DNA of 64,000 nt from Dehalococcoidia bacterium (GTDB lineage: Bacteria; Chloroflexota; Dehalococcoidia; Tepidiformales; Tepidiformaceae): assembly GCA_022824925.1 (NCBI GenBank), contig JAJDYW010000043.1, forward strand, positions 1-64,000, given 5' to 3'. The position numbers and the translations under genes are program-made. Under the pieces are notes generated by a model. The model saw only the letters and a list, made by a program, of their open reading frames with translations, was not told the DNA's origin and ran no database searches. Shown piece by piece: positions 51,995-60,805 of the stretch (its first letter is position 1; each line of letters begins with the position of its first letter).

Positions 51995-52474
51995 TTAGGT
52001 TGATGCGGCGCGCATGGTGCGGAGCTGCGCAGCGTGCTCGTCGGAGTGATCCGCACCGAAGACCATGAGGTCGGCCACCGTGACCACCCCAATCTGAGGG
52101 TGGTTGGCGGTGCGCTCCCAGGCTTCGGGGGAGCACTCGCGCAGGAGCTCGGCGGTCCCGTAACGGACCTGCTGGAAAGCGCTCAAGGCGGCCTCGGCGT
52201 CGCGGAAAACGTAGAGGAGCTTCCGCTTCCAGGCCTCCTGGTCGTAGACGGGGAGGTCGGGCTCGGCGCCGGCGAGGGCGAGGCGGATGCGGACGGCCCC
52301 CACGAGCTCGGAGTCGGCGAGGTGGATGACAACGTCGCGCATGGACCAGTCCTCGCCGGGGGGGCGGCGATTGAGGGTGGCGGGGCCGGTCCCGGCGAGG
52401 GCCTCGCGCACGAGCGCGGGTCCGCGGACGAAGCGCTCGAAGGCGTCGGCGTGGGGCTCGGGGATGCGCGGCAT
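51995..52474 (-). CDS. DinB superfamily protein
   Basis: 159-residue four-helix DinB-like protein. Metal-binding histidines lie in WSMRDVVIHLADSE and GADHSDEHAAQL. Members are metal-dependent thiol-transfer enzymes (bacillithiol, mycothiol-type) or of unknown role. TACACT (52481-52486) ends 6 nt before the ATG. The gene ends 5 nt from a CCDC90-like stop on the other strand. Confidence 0.85.
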   Translation of the reverse strand: MPRIPEPHADAFERFVRGPALVREALAGTGPATLNRRPPGEDWSMRDVVIHLADSELVGAVRIRLALAGAEPDLPVYDQEAWKRKLLYVFRDAEAALSAFQQVRYGTAELLRECSPEAWERTANHPQIGVVTVADLMVFGADHSDEHAAQLRTMRAAST

Positions 52475-52480
52475 CGGCAC

Positions 52481-52486
52481 AGTGTA
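52481..52486 (-). promoter_or_regulatory. -10 box of a leaderless promoter
   Basis: TACACT ends 6 nt before the DinB ATG and directly abuts the GAGAGCGC repeat. Confidence 0.55.
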
Positions 52487-52571
52487 GGAGAGCGCTCGCT
52501 TCGCTCGCTGAGGAGAGCGCCGCGCGAGCGCGCCTGAGGAGAGCGCTCGTCGCTGCGCGCCTGAGTGGGCG
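52487..52571. repeat. GAGAGCGC/palindrome modular repeat, locus B
   Basis: Three units with different palindromic inserts, closing CTGAGTGGGC. The first 27 bp are identical to locus A. Fills the gap between the DinB promoter and the GNAT gene. Confidence 0.75.
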
Positions 52572-52577
52572 TTGCGG

Positions 52578-53288
52578 TCAGGTGAGCCAGTAGTCGGAGG
52601 CGTAGGGGATGAGGCCGAGCTTGCGGGCGACGGACTGGGAGGCGGTGTTCTCCCAGGAGGTGCTGTAGAGGGGTTCGGCGCCGAGTTCGCGGACGGCGCC
52701 CGCCCAGGCGGCAACGACGGCCACGGCGAAGCCGTGCCCGCGCGCGGCGGCGCTTGTCTCGACGCCGGCTTCGTGAGCCTCGGGCGTGATGCGCACGCTG
52801 CCACAGACGGACACGGCGCGACCTCCGCGGACCACGGCGATCAGCGGCTCGCTCTTGCCGATGTCCTCAAGCCACGGTTCGAGGTCGGCGCCGCGGAGGA
52901 GCCCGGCGTTGGCGGGAGTCAGCCGAACGATGCCTGCGCCGTGCGGGGGGAGGTCGGCGGGGAAGCGGTAGGCGGGGCCGGCCCAGGCCTCGCCCGCGGG
53001 GGCGTCGAGGACCTCGCGGTAACGCGCGTCGTGGCGGGGCGGCGTCCGCAGGTCGGCGGGTGCAGGTTCGTCCGCGACGAGGGCTTCGAGGCGGGTGGCA
53101 AGGTCATCGGGGAGGTCGTGGCGGAAGCGCCAGCGGTTGCCGTCCACTGTGCGGCCGAGGAAGAAGCGGGGAGCGGGGTCGCGGTGGAGGGCGTTGCGTT
53201 CGACCATGCGCCCGCGCTCATCGTGAACGTAGAGGGCGCGCAGGTGGAGTTCGAGCCATTGGGTCGCAGACGCCACGGTCACCTGCAA
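52578..53288 (-). CDS. GNAT-family acetyltransferase
   Basis: 236-residue protein with a C-terminal GNAT fold: VCGSVRITPEAHEAGVET then SAAARGHGFAVAVVAAWAGAV (acetyl-CoA pyrophosphate loop) and YSTSWENTASQSVARKLGLIPYA. The first 100 residues are a family-specific N-terminal domain. Substrate unknown. Starts considered: TTG 53288 or GTG 53282; neither has a clear SD. Confidence 0.8.
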   Translation of the reverse strand: MQVTVASATQWLELHLRALYVHDERGRMVERNALHRDPAPRFFLGRTVDGNRWRFRHDLPDDLATRLEALVADEPAPADLRTPPRHDARYREVLDAPAGEAWAGPAYRFPADLPPHGAGIVRLTPANAGLLRGADLEPWLEDIGKSEPLIAVVRGGRAVSVCGSVRITPEAHEAGVETSAAARGHGFAVAVVAAWAGAVRELGAEPLYSTSWENTASQSVARKLGLIPYASDYWLT

Positions 53289-53297
53289 GAGGGCCGG

Positions 53298-53738
53298 CTA
53301 CGCAGGAGCGGCGTCCTCGACGACGAGTCCACGGCCAACCGCATGCAGGGCGTTCATGACAGGAGTGAGGTGTGAGCCGTAGTCAGGGTCGACGAGCCTG
53401 CGAACAGCGGCTTCGCTAATCTTGAGGCGGCGGGCGAGCTGAACGGCGGTCACGCCCTGCTCCCGCATGGCGGTGTAGAGGGCGAGCTTGGCCGCAACCA
53501 GGGGAGGCACGGGGACAAGGTGCTGGCCCGGTCGGGGGGAGCTCGGCGTGGGAAGCGACTCACCCTTCTTGACATGGGTCGCCAGCATCGCGACGAGCGC
53601 GTCCTCAGCCATCGCGAGGGCTTCTTCCGCGTCCGTCCCGCCCGTGAGGGCGCCGCGGACATCGGGGAACGTGACGAAGAAGCCATCGGGATCTTCCGGG
53701 TGCAGTTCACAGGGGTAGGCGTATCGCACGGCTACCAA
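53298..53738 (-). CDS. hicB: HicB-family antitoxin
   Basis: 146-residue antitoxin: an RNase-H-like fold (YAYPCELHPEDPDGFFVTFPDVRGALTGGTDAEEALAMAEDAL) followed by an HTH (TAVQLARRLKISEAAVRRLVDP) for autoregulation. Start TTG 53738, overlapping nothing but immediately after the hicA stop, or GTG 53729. Neutralises the HicA RNase encoded just upstream. Confidence 0.88.
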   Translation of the reverse strand: MVAVRYAYPCELHPEDPDGFFVTFPDVRGALTGGTDAEEALAMAEDALVAMLATHVKKGESLPTPSSPRPGQHLVPVPPLVAAKLALYTAMREQGVTAVQLARRLKISEAAVRRLVDPDYGSHLTPVMNALHAVGRGLVVEDAAPA

Positions 53739-53938
53739 TCCTCTCGTTCAATCCCCAAGTCTCGCAACATAGATGCCAGAAGCCCTCGCCCGATCTCCGA
53801 CCGCTTCACGGTCGTTTGCCTGTTTCCCACGTACCGGGTGGCGTGGCTGCCCTTGCCCTGTCGATAGTCGACCTCAAACTCAAGGCTCCTTCTTCTCGCG
53901 TAGCGCCTCGCCCTCCTGATGAACTCTTCGCCGTTCAC
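53732..53938 (-). CDS. hicA: HicA-family mRNA interferase
   Basis: 68-residue double-stranded-RNA-binding-like toxin with the catalytic histidine in GKGSHATRYV and a short FIRRARRYAR head. Cuts mRNA independent of ribosomes. GTG 53938. The stop precedes hicB, toxin first, typical order. A promoter lies 10 nt upstream. Confidence 0.82.
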   Translation of the reverse strand: MNGEEFIRRARRYARRRSLEFEVDYRQGKGSHATRYVGNRQTTVKRSEIGRGLLASMLRDLGIEREDW

Positions 53939-53948
53939 GGGTGCTCGG

Positions 53949-53977
53949 TTATCACACGGCCCAGGCCCGCTCGTCAA
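53949..53977 (-). promoter_or_regulatory. promoter of hicAB
   Basis: TTGACG (53972-53977), 17-nt spacer, TGATAA (53949-53954), 10 nt before the hicA GTG. Confidence 0.55.
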
Positions 53978-54029
53978 GGCGAATCGGCATGCTCTCCTAT
54001 GAGGGGCCGGTGCTACACTGCCTGAACCT

Positions 54030-55163
54030 ATGCCTCCGGCTCAGCGCGACTACTACGAGGTGCTCGGGATCGCCCGAAATTCGTCCGCGGACGAGATCAA
54101 GCGGGCGTACCGGAAGCTCGCCATGGAGTACCACCCGGACCGTAATTCGAGCAGCGATGCGGCCGAGCGGTTCAAGGAGATCAACCGCGCCTACGAGGTG
54201 CTCTCCGACGGCGACAAGCGCAGCGCCTACGACCGCTTCGGCCACGCCGGCGTGGACGGGGCGGGCGGGCCGGCGGGATTCGACGGCTTCCAGACGTTCG
54301 AGGGCTTCGGGGACATCTTCGACGCCTTCTTCAGCGGCGCCGGGGGACGGGGCGGACGGCGGCGGGGTCCAGCGCGCGGGGCCGACCTGCGCGCACGCAT
54401 CACGCTCACCTTCGAGGAGGCGGCGTTCGGCACGGAGAAGGAGCTCGAGTACATGCGGCTCGAGCACTGCAACGAATGCTCGGGTTCGGGCGCGGCGCCG
54501 GGCAGCTCGCCCGAGGTCTGCCCCGAGTGCAACGGCGCCGGTGAGATCCGGCGGGCGCAGCAGAGCGTCTTCGGGCAGTTCGTGAACGTCTCGACGTGCG
54601 GGCGCTGCCGGGGCGAGGGGCGGGTCATCACCAACCCGTGCGAGGAGTGCCGGGGACGCGGGGGCGTGCGCCGCCAGCGCCAGATCAGCGTCAAAATCCC
54701 CGCCGGCGTGGACGACGGCCAGCAGGTGCGGCTCTCGGGCGAGGGGGAGGTGGGGGAGCGCGGCGGCCAGCCGGGGAACCTCTACGTGCTGCTCGACGTG
54801 GAACCGCACGAGGTCTTCGAGCGGCTCGACGACCACATCCTCTACGACCTGCCCCTGAACATGGCGCAGGCGGCCCTCGGCACGAGCCTGAAGGTCCCCA
54901 CGCTCGACGGCGACGCCGACTTCGACGTGCCCGCGGGCACGCAGAGCGACGACGAGTTCGTGCTGCGCGGCCGGGGCATTCCCCGCCTCAACGGAAACCG
55001 GCGGGGCGACATGATCGTGCGGGCGACGGTGGTCGTGCCGGAGTCGCTCACGGAGGAGCAGCGGGAGCTCCTGGAACAGCTCGCCGACACGCTGGGCACA
55101 CCCTCCCTGCCGCACCGCCAGAAGAGCCTCCTCGAGCGGCTGCGCGACGCCGTCGCCGGGTAG
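54030..55163 (+). CDS. dnaJ: molecular chaperone DnaJ
   Basis: 377-residue full-length DnaJ: J domain with YHPDRN, a G/F-rich linker, four zinc knuckles (CNECSGSG, CPECNGAG, CGRCRGEG, CEECRGRG) and the C-terminal substrate domain. Stimulates DnaK ATPase activity and delivers clients. A TACACT box lies at 54014-54019, 10 nt before the ATG, so the leader is only a few bases. First of dnaJ-prmA-rsmE. Confidence 0.97.
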   Translation: MPPAQRDYYEVLGIARNSSADEIKRAYRKLAMEYHPDRNSSSDAAERFKEINRAYEVLSDGDKRSAYDRFGHAGVDGAGGPAGFDGFQTFEGFGDIFDAFFSGAGGRGGRRRGPARGADLRARITLTFEEAAFGTEKELEYMRLEHCNECSGSGAAPGSSPEVCPECNGAGEIRRAQQSVFGQFVNVSTCGRCRGEGRVITNPCEECRGRGGVRRQRQISVKIPAGVDDGQQVRLSGEGEVGERGGQPGNLYVLLDVEPHEVFERLDDHILYDLPLNMAQAALGTSLKVPTLDGDADFDVPAGTQSDDEFVLRGRGIPRLNGNRRGDMIVRATVVVPESLTEEQRELLEQLADTLGTPSLPHRQKSLLERLRDAVAG

Positions 55164-55182
55164 CGCCGGCGGGCGCGCTGGC

Positions 55183-56070
55183 ATGACCGGCCTCTGGTAC
55201 GAGATCACGGCGGAGACGCCACCGTCCCTGGTCGAAGGCGTCTCCGACATCCTGCGGGGAGCGGCGCCGGGCGGGGTCTCGGTCGAGGAACCGGTCGACC
55301 TGCTGGGGCCGGAGGAGGGGTTCGCGGTGCGGGCCGGGGAGCCCGTGGCGCTGCGGGTCTACCTGCCGGCGAGCGAGCTGGGGGCGGTGCTCACGCAACG
55401 CCTGCGCGAGGAGCTGGGCGACTTCCCCGAGGTCGAGCTGACGGCGCGGCCGCTGTACGAGCAGGACTGGTCGGTGAGCTGGCGCGAGTTCTTCGGGCCG
55501 GTGGAGGCGGGGCGCGTCGCGATCGTGCCCTCGTGGGTCGAGTACGAGGCGGCGGCGGAACAGGTCATCGTGCGGCTCGACCCCGGGCAGGCGTTCGGCA
55601 CGGGCCACCACGAGACGACGCGGCTCTGCCTGGCCGCCCTCGACGAGGCTGTGCAGCCGGGCATGCACGTGCTCGACGTGGGGGCGGGGTCCGGAATCCT
55701 GTCGATTGCGGCGGTGAAGCTGGGCGCATCGCGTGTCGACGCCTTCGAGATCGACCCGATCGCGGCGGACGTGGCGCGGTCCAACTGCGCGGCGAACGGC
55801 GCCGAGGCGCGGGTCACGGTGCACGGCGCCTTTCCCGGCGAGGGTGTACCCGCGGCGGACCTCGCGGTCGCGAACGTGAGCGCCCGCGCGGACATCGAGC
55901 TGGCCCCGGTGCTGGCGGCGTCGCTGAAGCCCTCGGGGCGTCTGCTTGCGAGCGGGTTCCTTGCCAGCGACCGCGACGACGTGCTGGCCGCCTTCGCAGA
56001 GCACGGCCTGGCGCCGGAGGGGGAGCGCGAGGAGCACGAGTGGATGCTCCTGGAGCTGGCGGCGGGCTGA
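55183..56070 (+). CDS. prmA: ribosomal protein L11 methyltransferase PrmA
   Basis: 295-residue SAM methyltransferase that trimethylates L11. Family marks RLDPGQAFGTGHHETTRLCL, SAM motif VLDVGAGSGILSIAAVKLGA, and the LAVANVSARADIELAP catalytic region. ATG 55183, 19 nt after dnaJ; its stop overlaps the rsmE start. Substrate L11 (rplK) is encoded 14 kb away. Confidence 0.95.
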   Translation: MTGLWYEITAETPPSLVEGVSDILRGAAPGGVSVEEPVDLLGPEEGFAVRAGEPVALRVYLPASELGAVLTQRLREELGDFPEVELTARPLYEQDWSVSWREFFGPVEAGRVAIVPSWVEYEAAAEQVIVRLDPGQAFGTGHHETTRLCLAALDEAVQPGMHVLDVGAGSGILSIAAVKLGASRVDAFEIDPIAADVARSNCAANGAEARVTVHGAFPGEGVPAADLAVANVSARADIELAPVLAASLKPSGRLLASGFLASDRDDVLAAFAEHGLAPEGEREEHEWMLLELAAG

Positions 56071-56780
56071 TGGAGGTACTGCCGCGCGTCTGCGTGCCGG
56101 AGGGCGTCGGGGTGGGGGTGCTGACGCTAACGGGTGCGCGTGCGCGCCACCTGGCCGGCTCGCGTCGCCTGCGCAGGGGCGATGAGTTCCTCGCATTCGC
56201 AGGCGACGGACGCGAATACCGCGCCCGGGTCGAGGAGGCGTCGCGCGAACACGTCGCGGCGACGGTCCTCGAACTGGTGCGGGAGGAGCCACCCCTTCGG
56301 CGCACGGTCGAGGTGTGGTGCGCGAACGTGCGCGCCGGCCGCATGGAGTGGGCAATCGAGAAGTGCACGGAGGCGGGCGTCGACGTGTTCCGGCCGACCA
56401 CGACGGAACGCTCGGCACGGGGCCGGGAGCTTTCGGAGGGGCGGCACGAGCGCTGGGAACGCATCGCGGTCGAGGCGGCGGAGCAGTGCGGGCGGCTCTA
56501 CCTCCCGGTGGTCGCGCCGGTGACGCCGTTCGAGGCGGCGCTGCAGGCGTGGGAGGGGGCGCTCGTCCTCGCGAACCGGGAGGGGGCGGCGTGGGCGGAG
56601 GTCGCGGCAGGGCTGCCGGAGGAGGGACGGCTCGCGATCGCGGTGGGGCCCGAGGGCGGCTTCAGCGAGGGGGAGGTCGAGCGGGCGGGGGCGTCGGGGG
56701 CGGCGGTCGCCTCGTTCGGGGCGAACACGCTGCGCACGGAGACGGCGGCGGTGGTGGCGGTCGTGCTCGCGCGGAGCTAG
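56070..56780 (+). CDS. rsmE: 16S rRNA (uracil1498-N3) methyltransferase RsmE
   Basis: 236-residue SPOUT-fold methyltransferase. N-terminal PUA-like domain, then the knotted domain with RMEWAIEKCTEAGVDVFRP, IAVGPEGGFSEGEVERA and FGANTLRTETAAVVAV. Methylates U1498 of 16S rRNA. Coupled to prmA by ATGA overlap. Confidence 0.95.
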   Translation: MEVLPRVCVPEGVGVGVLTLTGARARHLAGSRRLRRGDEFLAFAGDGREYRARVEEASREHVAATVLELVREEPPLRRTVEVWCANVRAGRMEWAIEKCTEAGVDVFRPTTTERSARGRELSEGRHERWERIAVEAAEQCGRLYLPVVAPVTPFEAALQAWEGALVLANREGAAWAEVAAGLPEEGRLAIAVGPEGGFSEGEVERAGASGAAVASFGANTLRTETAAVVAVVLARS

Positions 56781-57454
56781 GCGCTCGCGGCTAGCTCGCG
56801 GGCGCGGGCGAAGACGGCGTCGAACATGTCCTCGGTCAGCTTCCCCGTGAAGGTGTTGCGCTGGCTGGGGTGGAAGGAGTCGAGCAGGGTGCGCCCGTCG
56901 GGCAGGACCGCTTCGGCCATGTGGCCGAACTTCGCGCGGGGACGCATCCCGACGAGGTCGCAGACGGCATCGTGGGCGTAGGCGCCGAGCGCCACCACGA
57001 CCCGCGCCCGGGCGAGCAGGTCGAGTTCGCGGCGGGCGTAGGGCATGCAGGCGGCGCGCTCCTCGCGGGAAGGGCGGTTGTCGGGGGGTGCGCAGCGCAC
57101 GATCGCGCCGATGTAGGCACCGGCGAGCCGCAGGCCGTCGTCGATATCGGTGCTGGTGGGCTGGTTGGCGTAGCCGGCGCGGTGGAGGGCGCCGTAGACC
57201 CAGTCGCCGGAGCGGTCGCCGGTGAAGACCCGCCCGGTGCGGTTCCCCCCGTGGGCAGCCGGGGCGAGGCCAACAACGTAGAGCTCGGCATCGCGGTCGC
57301 CGAAGCCGGGGACGGGGCGCCCCCAGTAGGTCCAGTCGCGGTAGGCGGCGCGCTTCTCGCGGGCGACCTGCTCGCGCCACTCGACCAGCCGCGGACAGGC
57401 GCGGCAGTCCGCGATCTCGCGGTTCAGGGAGTCGAGAGCCCGGGCGTCGGTCAA
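56777..57454 (-). CDS. family-5 (UdgB-type) uracil-DNA glycosylase
   Basis: 225-residue uracil-DNA glycosylase. ADCRACPRL and IVRCAPPDN fit the 4Fe-4S loop cysteines; the active-site strand is VVGLAPAAHGGNRTGRVFTGDRSGDW and the C-terminal motif is LLDSFHPSQRNTF. UdgB removes uracil and other deaminated bases. TTG 57454 is 7 nt after the preceding stop. Part of a unit with the MNT-HEPN genes. Ends overlapping rsmE by 4 nt, convergent. Confidence 0.88.
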   Translation of the reverse strand: MTDARALDSLNREIADCRACPRLVEWREQVAREKRAAYRDWTYWGRPVPGFGDRDAELYVVGLAPAAHGGNRTGRVFTGDRSGDWVYGALHRAGYANQPTSTDIDDGLRLAGAYIGAIVRCAPPDNRPSREERAACMPYARRELDLLARARVVVALGAYAHDAVCDLVGMRPRAKFGHMAEAVLPDGRTLLDSFHPSQRNTFTGKLTEDMFDAVFARARELAASA

Positions 57455-57461
57455 GGGGCGT

Positions 57462-57824
57462 TCAGGCGAGGTCGACCACGCCACCATTGAGGGCCATGGC
57501 GACGATCCCGGCGCCGGCAGCGCTCCGGTCGAACTCCGCGGGGGTGAGACCGATGGGTTCGATAGCGACGGGGCCATCCCACAGGTCGTAGATGGCGTTG
57601 AACCGGGCGCCGTGCTCCATGGACTCGAAGCGCGCGGAGACGGCGATGACGTCGCAGTCGCTGCCGCGCCGCCAGTCGTCCCGCGCACGCGAGCCGAAGA
57701 GGAGGACCCTCGAAGCGCCTAGTTCGCTCACGGCCCTAGCGGCCAGGCGGCGGGCGGCCTCAAGGGTCGCCTCATGCTCGGCGAGGGCGGCGCGCTTCAG
57801 TTCCGCAGGCGGCGTGAGCACCAC
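57462..57824 (-). CDS. MNT-type nucleotidyltransferase antitoxin
   Basis: 120-residue nucleotidyltransferase. The LLFGSRARDDWRRGSDCDVIAV active-site strand is the GSx10DxD signature used to AMP-ylate HEPN toxins. Overlaps the HEPN gene by 28 nt, typical of HEPN-MNT pairs. GTG start. Confidence 0.85.
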   Translation of the reverse strand: MVLTPPAELKRAALAEHEATLEAARRLAARAVSELGASRVLLFGSRARDDWRRGSDCDVIAVSARFESMEHGARFNAIYDLWDGPVAIEPIGLTPAEFDRSAAGAGIVAMALNGGVVDLA

Positions 57825-58180
57825 TCGAACACCTCCTCCGCCCCGGCCAGGGCTCTGCTCGCATTGGACTTGTCGTAGTTTCTGGCCGGGTTGCCGTTGG
57901 CAACATCAGGATAGCGGGTAGCGCTATACAGGGGATTCAGGTCCCGCGCCGCACCCAGGACCACCTCCGGAGCCTGAAGCTGTTCCGCCATATCGAGCAG
58001 ATCGTGGGTCCGGGGAGGCAGGCCATCGGCCTCGCGAATCCAGAGGGCCTTGAGGGACGCCTCGGCAATCTGGTGCGAGAAGAACGCCACCATCTGGAAG
58101 AGACCGTCGGCGAGCGCCACGCGGGCGTCCTCAAGCTCGCGCTCGGCCATCCCCAGCCAGTTCTGCCAGTCCTGGGCCAT
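57797..58180 (-). CDS. HEPN-domain protein (toxin partner)
   Basis: 127-residue all-alpha HEPN protein: LEDARVALADGLFQMVAFFSHQIAEASLKALWI, PPRTHDLLDMAEQL and SATRYPDVANG. It belongs to the HEPN branch without the classic RxxxxH so RNase activity is not certain. Pairs with the overlapping MNT gene. TACACT (58187-58192) ends 6 nt before the ATG. Confidence 0.85.
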   Translation of the reverse strand: MAQDWQNWLGMAERELEDARVALADGLFQMVAFFSHQIAEASLKALWIREADGLPPRTHDLLDMAEQLQAPEVVLGAARDLNPLYSATRYPDVANGNPARNYDKSNASRALAGAEEVFEWCSRRLRN

Positions 58181-58186
58181 GGGGCC

Positions 58187-58192
58187 AGTGTA
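58187..58192 (-). promoter_or_regulatory. -10 box of the HEPN-MNT leaderless promoter
   Basis: TACACT ends 6 nt before the HEPN ATG. Confidence 0.55.
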
Positions 58193-58203
58193 GCGAAGCC
58201 GGG

Positions 58204-58455
58204 CTAGGCCGAGCGACGGCGGCGGCGCTTGCGGCGGCGGCGGCCGGCGGCAATGGGAAGGACGACCGTCGCGCCGATGGCTCCTATCGCGATGGCGAGG
58301 TGACGGCGTTGCTCCGAATCCATCCCGGAGAGGCGCTCGGCGGCCTCGCGGAGTTGTCGCGCGAGCTCCGCCGGCACACCGGGCGTCCCCTGCGAGAAGT
58401 CGAAGGTGTCCTGCGACGCGTCGGGGCCGGTCATGGGGTCGGGCGGAACCTGCAT
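58204..58455 (-). CDS. small membrane-anchored protein
   Basis: 83-residue protein: hydrophilic head, a helix LARQLREAAERLSGMDSEQRR, a hydrophobic AIAIGAIGATVVLPIAAG segment and a polybasic GRRRRKRRRRRS tail. One membrane helix with a cytoplasmic anchor is likely. Function unknown. TATACT (58463-58468) ends 7 nt before the ATG. Separate from the HEPN gene by 23 nt. Confidence 0.6.
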   Translation of the reverse strand: MQVPPDPMTGPDASQDTFDFSQGTPGVPAELARQLREAAERLSGMDSEQRRHLAIAIGAIGATVVLPIAAGRRRRKRRRRRSA

Positions 58456-58462
58456 CGCTTCG

Positions 58463-58468
58463 AGTATA
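58463..58468 (-). promoter_or_regulatory. -10 box of a leaderless promoter
   Basis: TATACT ends 7 nt before the ATG at 58455. Confidence 0.5.
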
Positions 58469-58477
58469 CCGGGCGCG

Positions 58478-59260
58478 TCAGGCCGGGGCGGCGAGGGCGT
58501 CCGCGAGGAGCGCGAGGATGGCGGCCACCTGTCCCTGCGGCACGACGGCATCGGCAGCGGCGACCACTTCCGGCGGGGTCTCGGCCCCGCCGGCCACGCC
58601 GAGCGAGAGCGCCCGGGCTCCCGCGTGGCCGATGGTGCGGGCCACTTCGAACATGGCGACATCGGTCAGGTCGTCGCCGAGGACGATGACGGACACGGGG
58701 CGGAAGCGCTGGACGAGCGCCTCGACGGCGGCGCCCTTGCCGGCGCCGTCGGGGAGGACCTCCAGCACGAGCCGTCCGGGCTGCAGGCGGAACCCTTCGG
58801 GCAGGTCCGCGAGGGCGTCCCGGAGGGGGGCGGCGAGGGAGGGGTCGGCGCGGTAATGGAAGGCGACGGAACGCGCCTTCCACTCGATGCGCAGGGCCGT
58901 GCCCAAAAGGCGCTCCCCGACGGCGAGCGCGAGTGCTTCCAGGCGGTCGTCGAGCGGGGAGGGGGCTGGGGGCGCGGGCGCGCCGAACGAGGCTTCGTGG
59001 CCGTGGCTGGCGACGAACTCAACCCCGGGCACCGGCACGAGCGCCCGCGCCGTGGCCAGATCGCGGCCGGTTACGACCGCGACGTGCGCGGCGCCCGCGA
59101 GCCGCTCGAGGGCGGCCAGCGTGGGGGGCGGGACGCGGGCGTCCTCGGGGCGGGGGACGATGGGCGCGAGCGTGCCGTCGAGGTCGGTGGCGACGAGGAG
59201 GGGGGCGGGGCCGCGGGCGAGCTCGCGGAGGCGGCCGGCGAGCGCCTCGTCGAGGGTCAT
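58478..59260 (-). CDS. otsB: trehalose-6-phosphate phosphatase OtsB
   Basis: 260-residue HAD phosphatase. Catalytic DLDGTLAP, VVTGR, the cap region, and the magnesium motif VLGDDLTDVAMF. Removes phosphate from trehalose 6-phosphate to give trehalose, an osmolyte and stress protectant. Start overlaps the otsA stop by ATGA. Confidence 0.95.
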   Translation of the reverse strand: MTLDEALAGRLRELARGPAPLLVATDLDGTLAPIVPRPEDARVPPPTLAALERLAGAAHVAVVTGRDLATARALVPVPGVEFVASHGHEASFGAPAPPAPSPLDDRLEALALAVGERLLGTALRIEWKARSVAFHYRADPSLAAPLRDALADLPEGFRLQPGRLVLEVLPDGAGKGAAVEALVQRFRPVSVIVLGDDLTDVAMFEVARTIGHAGARALSLGVAGGAETPPEVVAAADAVVPQGQVAAILALLADALAAPA

Positions 59261-60702
59261 GCCGCGCCGAGGGCGCCGAGGAAGTTTCGCCCCCAGGCGT
59301 GCGCGTCGCGTTCGCGGACGGCCGCGACGAGCCGGTCGCTGACACGCCCCGGGCGGCCCTCGAGCGCCGCCCGCAGCACCCGCCGGGCGGCGTCGGCATC
59401 GAGCGGGTCGAAGGGCACGAGGCCGTCCGCCTCGAAGCCCGCATAGGCCGCGGCGACGCCCGCGTCGCGGCCGGCGAGGACGACGCCGCGCTCGGGGGCG
59501 GGGCGGGAGGCCTGCGCGATCGCGGCCTGCAGGGGCACGAGGTTCATGCCGTCGGCGAGGGAGGCGGTGAAGACGACGGCGGCCTCGCGGAGGAGCGCGA
59601 GGACCTCGCTCCAGGCGAGCGCCTCGCGGCTCTGGACGAAGGGCAGGCCGAGGCCGGCGGCGATGCCCGCGGCCTCCTCCGCCCAGCGGTCGCACTCGGC
59701 CTGGAGCGCGTCGTAGGCGGGGACGCCGGGGCGAGTGGGGGCGGAGAACCCGGCGTAGGCGAAGCGCGCCCCGCCCTCCAGCGCCGCCCCCACAGCGGCG
59801 AGCCGCTCGGGGACGCCCTTGGTGTAGTCGGCGCGCTCGAGGCCCACGACGAGGGGGAGAGCCGGGTCGAGGGGGACGGCGGCGGGGAGGGAGGCGGCGG
59901 GGGCCTGCCGCGCGAGCGACTCCGTGTCGATGCCGGCGGGGAAGGCGGCGATGCGCACGAGGCAGCCGCCGACGCGCAGGTCGGGGCCCTCGGGGCGAGC
60001 GCCGCAGAGGCGCTCGGCGGCCTCGCGCAGGCGGTCGGCGTCGGCCTCGGTCTGGACGCCCACGAGGTCGGCGCCGAGGATGCCCGCCAGCCAGGCCGCG
60101 AACCGCTCGCGGGCGGGCGGGGGGAGGGAGGGCTCGGCGACGGCGAGGGAGGGGAAGGGGGTGTGCAGGAAGAATCCCGTGCGGCCTTCGAAGCCGCCTT
60201 CCCGGAGCATGGCCGGCACGAGCGCGAGCTGGTAGTCGTGGACCCAGCAGACGCCCCCGTCCGAGGCGAGCGCGGCCCCCGCGAAGGCGCGGTTCACGCG
60301 CTCGAAGGCGCCCCAGGCGGCCTCGCCGGGGGGCTCGGGGACGGGGTAGTAGGGACGCGCCTCGGGGAGGTCGACCCGCACGAGGTGGAGGAGGGGCCAG
60401 AAGAACCCGTTGGCGACCTCGGCGTAGTGGCCGCGCCAGTCCGCCTCGGGGAAGTAGAGGCGCTGGTGGCGGATGGGCCCGGCGGGGGTCTCGAGCAGCT
60501 CGAAGCCGCGCTCGTCGGTCCAGGCGCGGTCGTGGGGGCCGCGGCCGGCGCCGATCCAGGTGGTCCCGCGGGCGCCGTCCCAGGGGACGAGCACGGGGCG
60601 GACGGCCTCGACGAGCCCCCCGGCGGCGGGCGAGGCGCCTCCCACCACCCCGGGCGGGGCGTGGTGGTCGAGGAGGGCGCGGTTGGCGAGGATGAGGTCC
60701 AT
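59257..60702 (-). CDS. otsA: trehalose-6-phosphate synthase OtsA
   Basis: 481-residue GT20 glycosyltransferase that joins UDP-glucose and glucose 6-phosphate. VCWVHDYQLALVPAMLR, FFLHTPFPS, GVQTEADADRLREA, GLERADYTKGVPERL and DGMNLVPLQAAIAQA identify it. Its ATG lies 6 nt after TACACT (60709-60714), implying a leaderless mRNA. The first gene of otsAB. Confidence 0.95.
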   Translation of the reverse strand: MDLILANRALLDHHAPPGVVGGASPAAGGLVEAVRPVLVPWDGARGTTWIGAGRGPHDRAWTDERGFELLETPAGPIRHQRLYFPEADWRGHYAEVANGFFWPLLHLVRVDLPEARPYYPVPEPPGEAAWGAFERVNRAFAGAALASDGGVCWVHDYQLALVPAMLREGGFEGRTGFFLHTPFPSLAVAEPSLPPPARERFAAWLAGILGADLVGVQTEADADRLREAAERLCGARPEGPDLRVGGCLVRIAAFPAGIDTESLARQAPAASLPAAVPLDPALPLVVGLERADYTKGVPERLAAVGAALEGGARFAYAGFSAPTRPGVPAYDALQAECDRWAEEAAGIAAGLGLPFVQSREALAWSEVLALLREAAVVFTASLADGMNLVPLQAAIAQASRPAPERGVVLAGRDAGVAAAYAGFEADGLVPFDPLDADAARRVLRAALEGRPGRVSDRLVAAVRERDAHAWGRNFLGALGAA

Positions 60703-60708
60703 GCGGTC

Positions 60709-60714
60709 AGTGTA
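60709..60714 (-). promoter_or_regulatory. -10 box of the otsAB leaderless promoter
   Basis: TACACT ends 6 nt before the otsA ATG; the block resembles that at 18244-18256. Confidence 0.6.
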
Positions 60715-60757
60715 GTGGGTGATGGATAGTGAATAGTGGAGAGTGAGTGGTGATCGG
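60715..60757 (+). repeat. heptad repeat array
   Basis: Six 7-bp TAGTGRN-like steps in the intergenic region between otsA and the divergent CCDC90-like gene. Confidence 0.65.
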
Positions 60758-60805
60758 TGTTTGTTCGGGGGCACTTGTGTTACCGTAAGACGAGGAGGCG
60801 CGAAC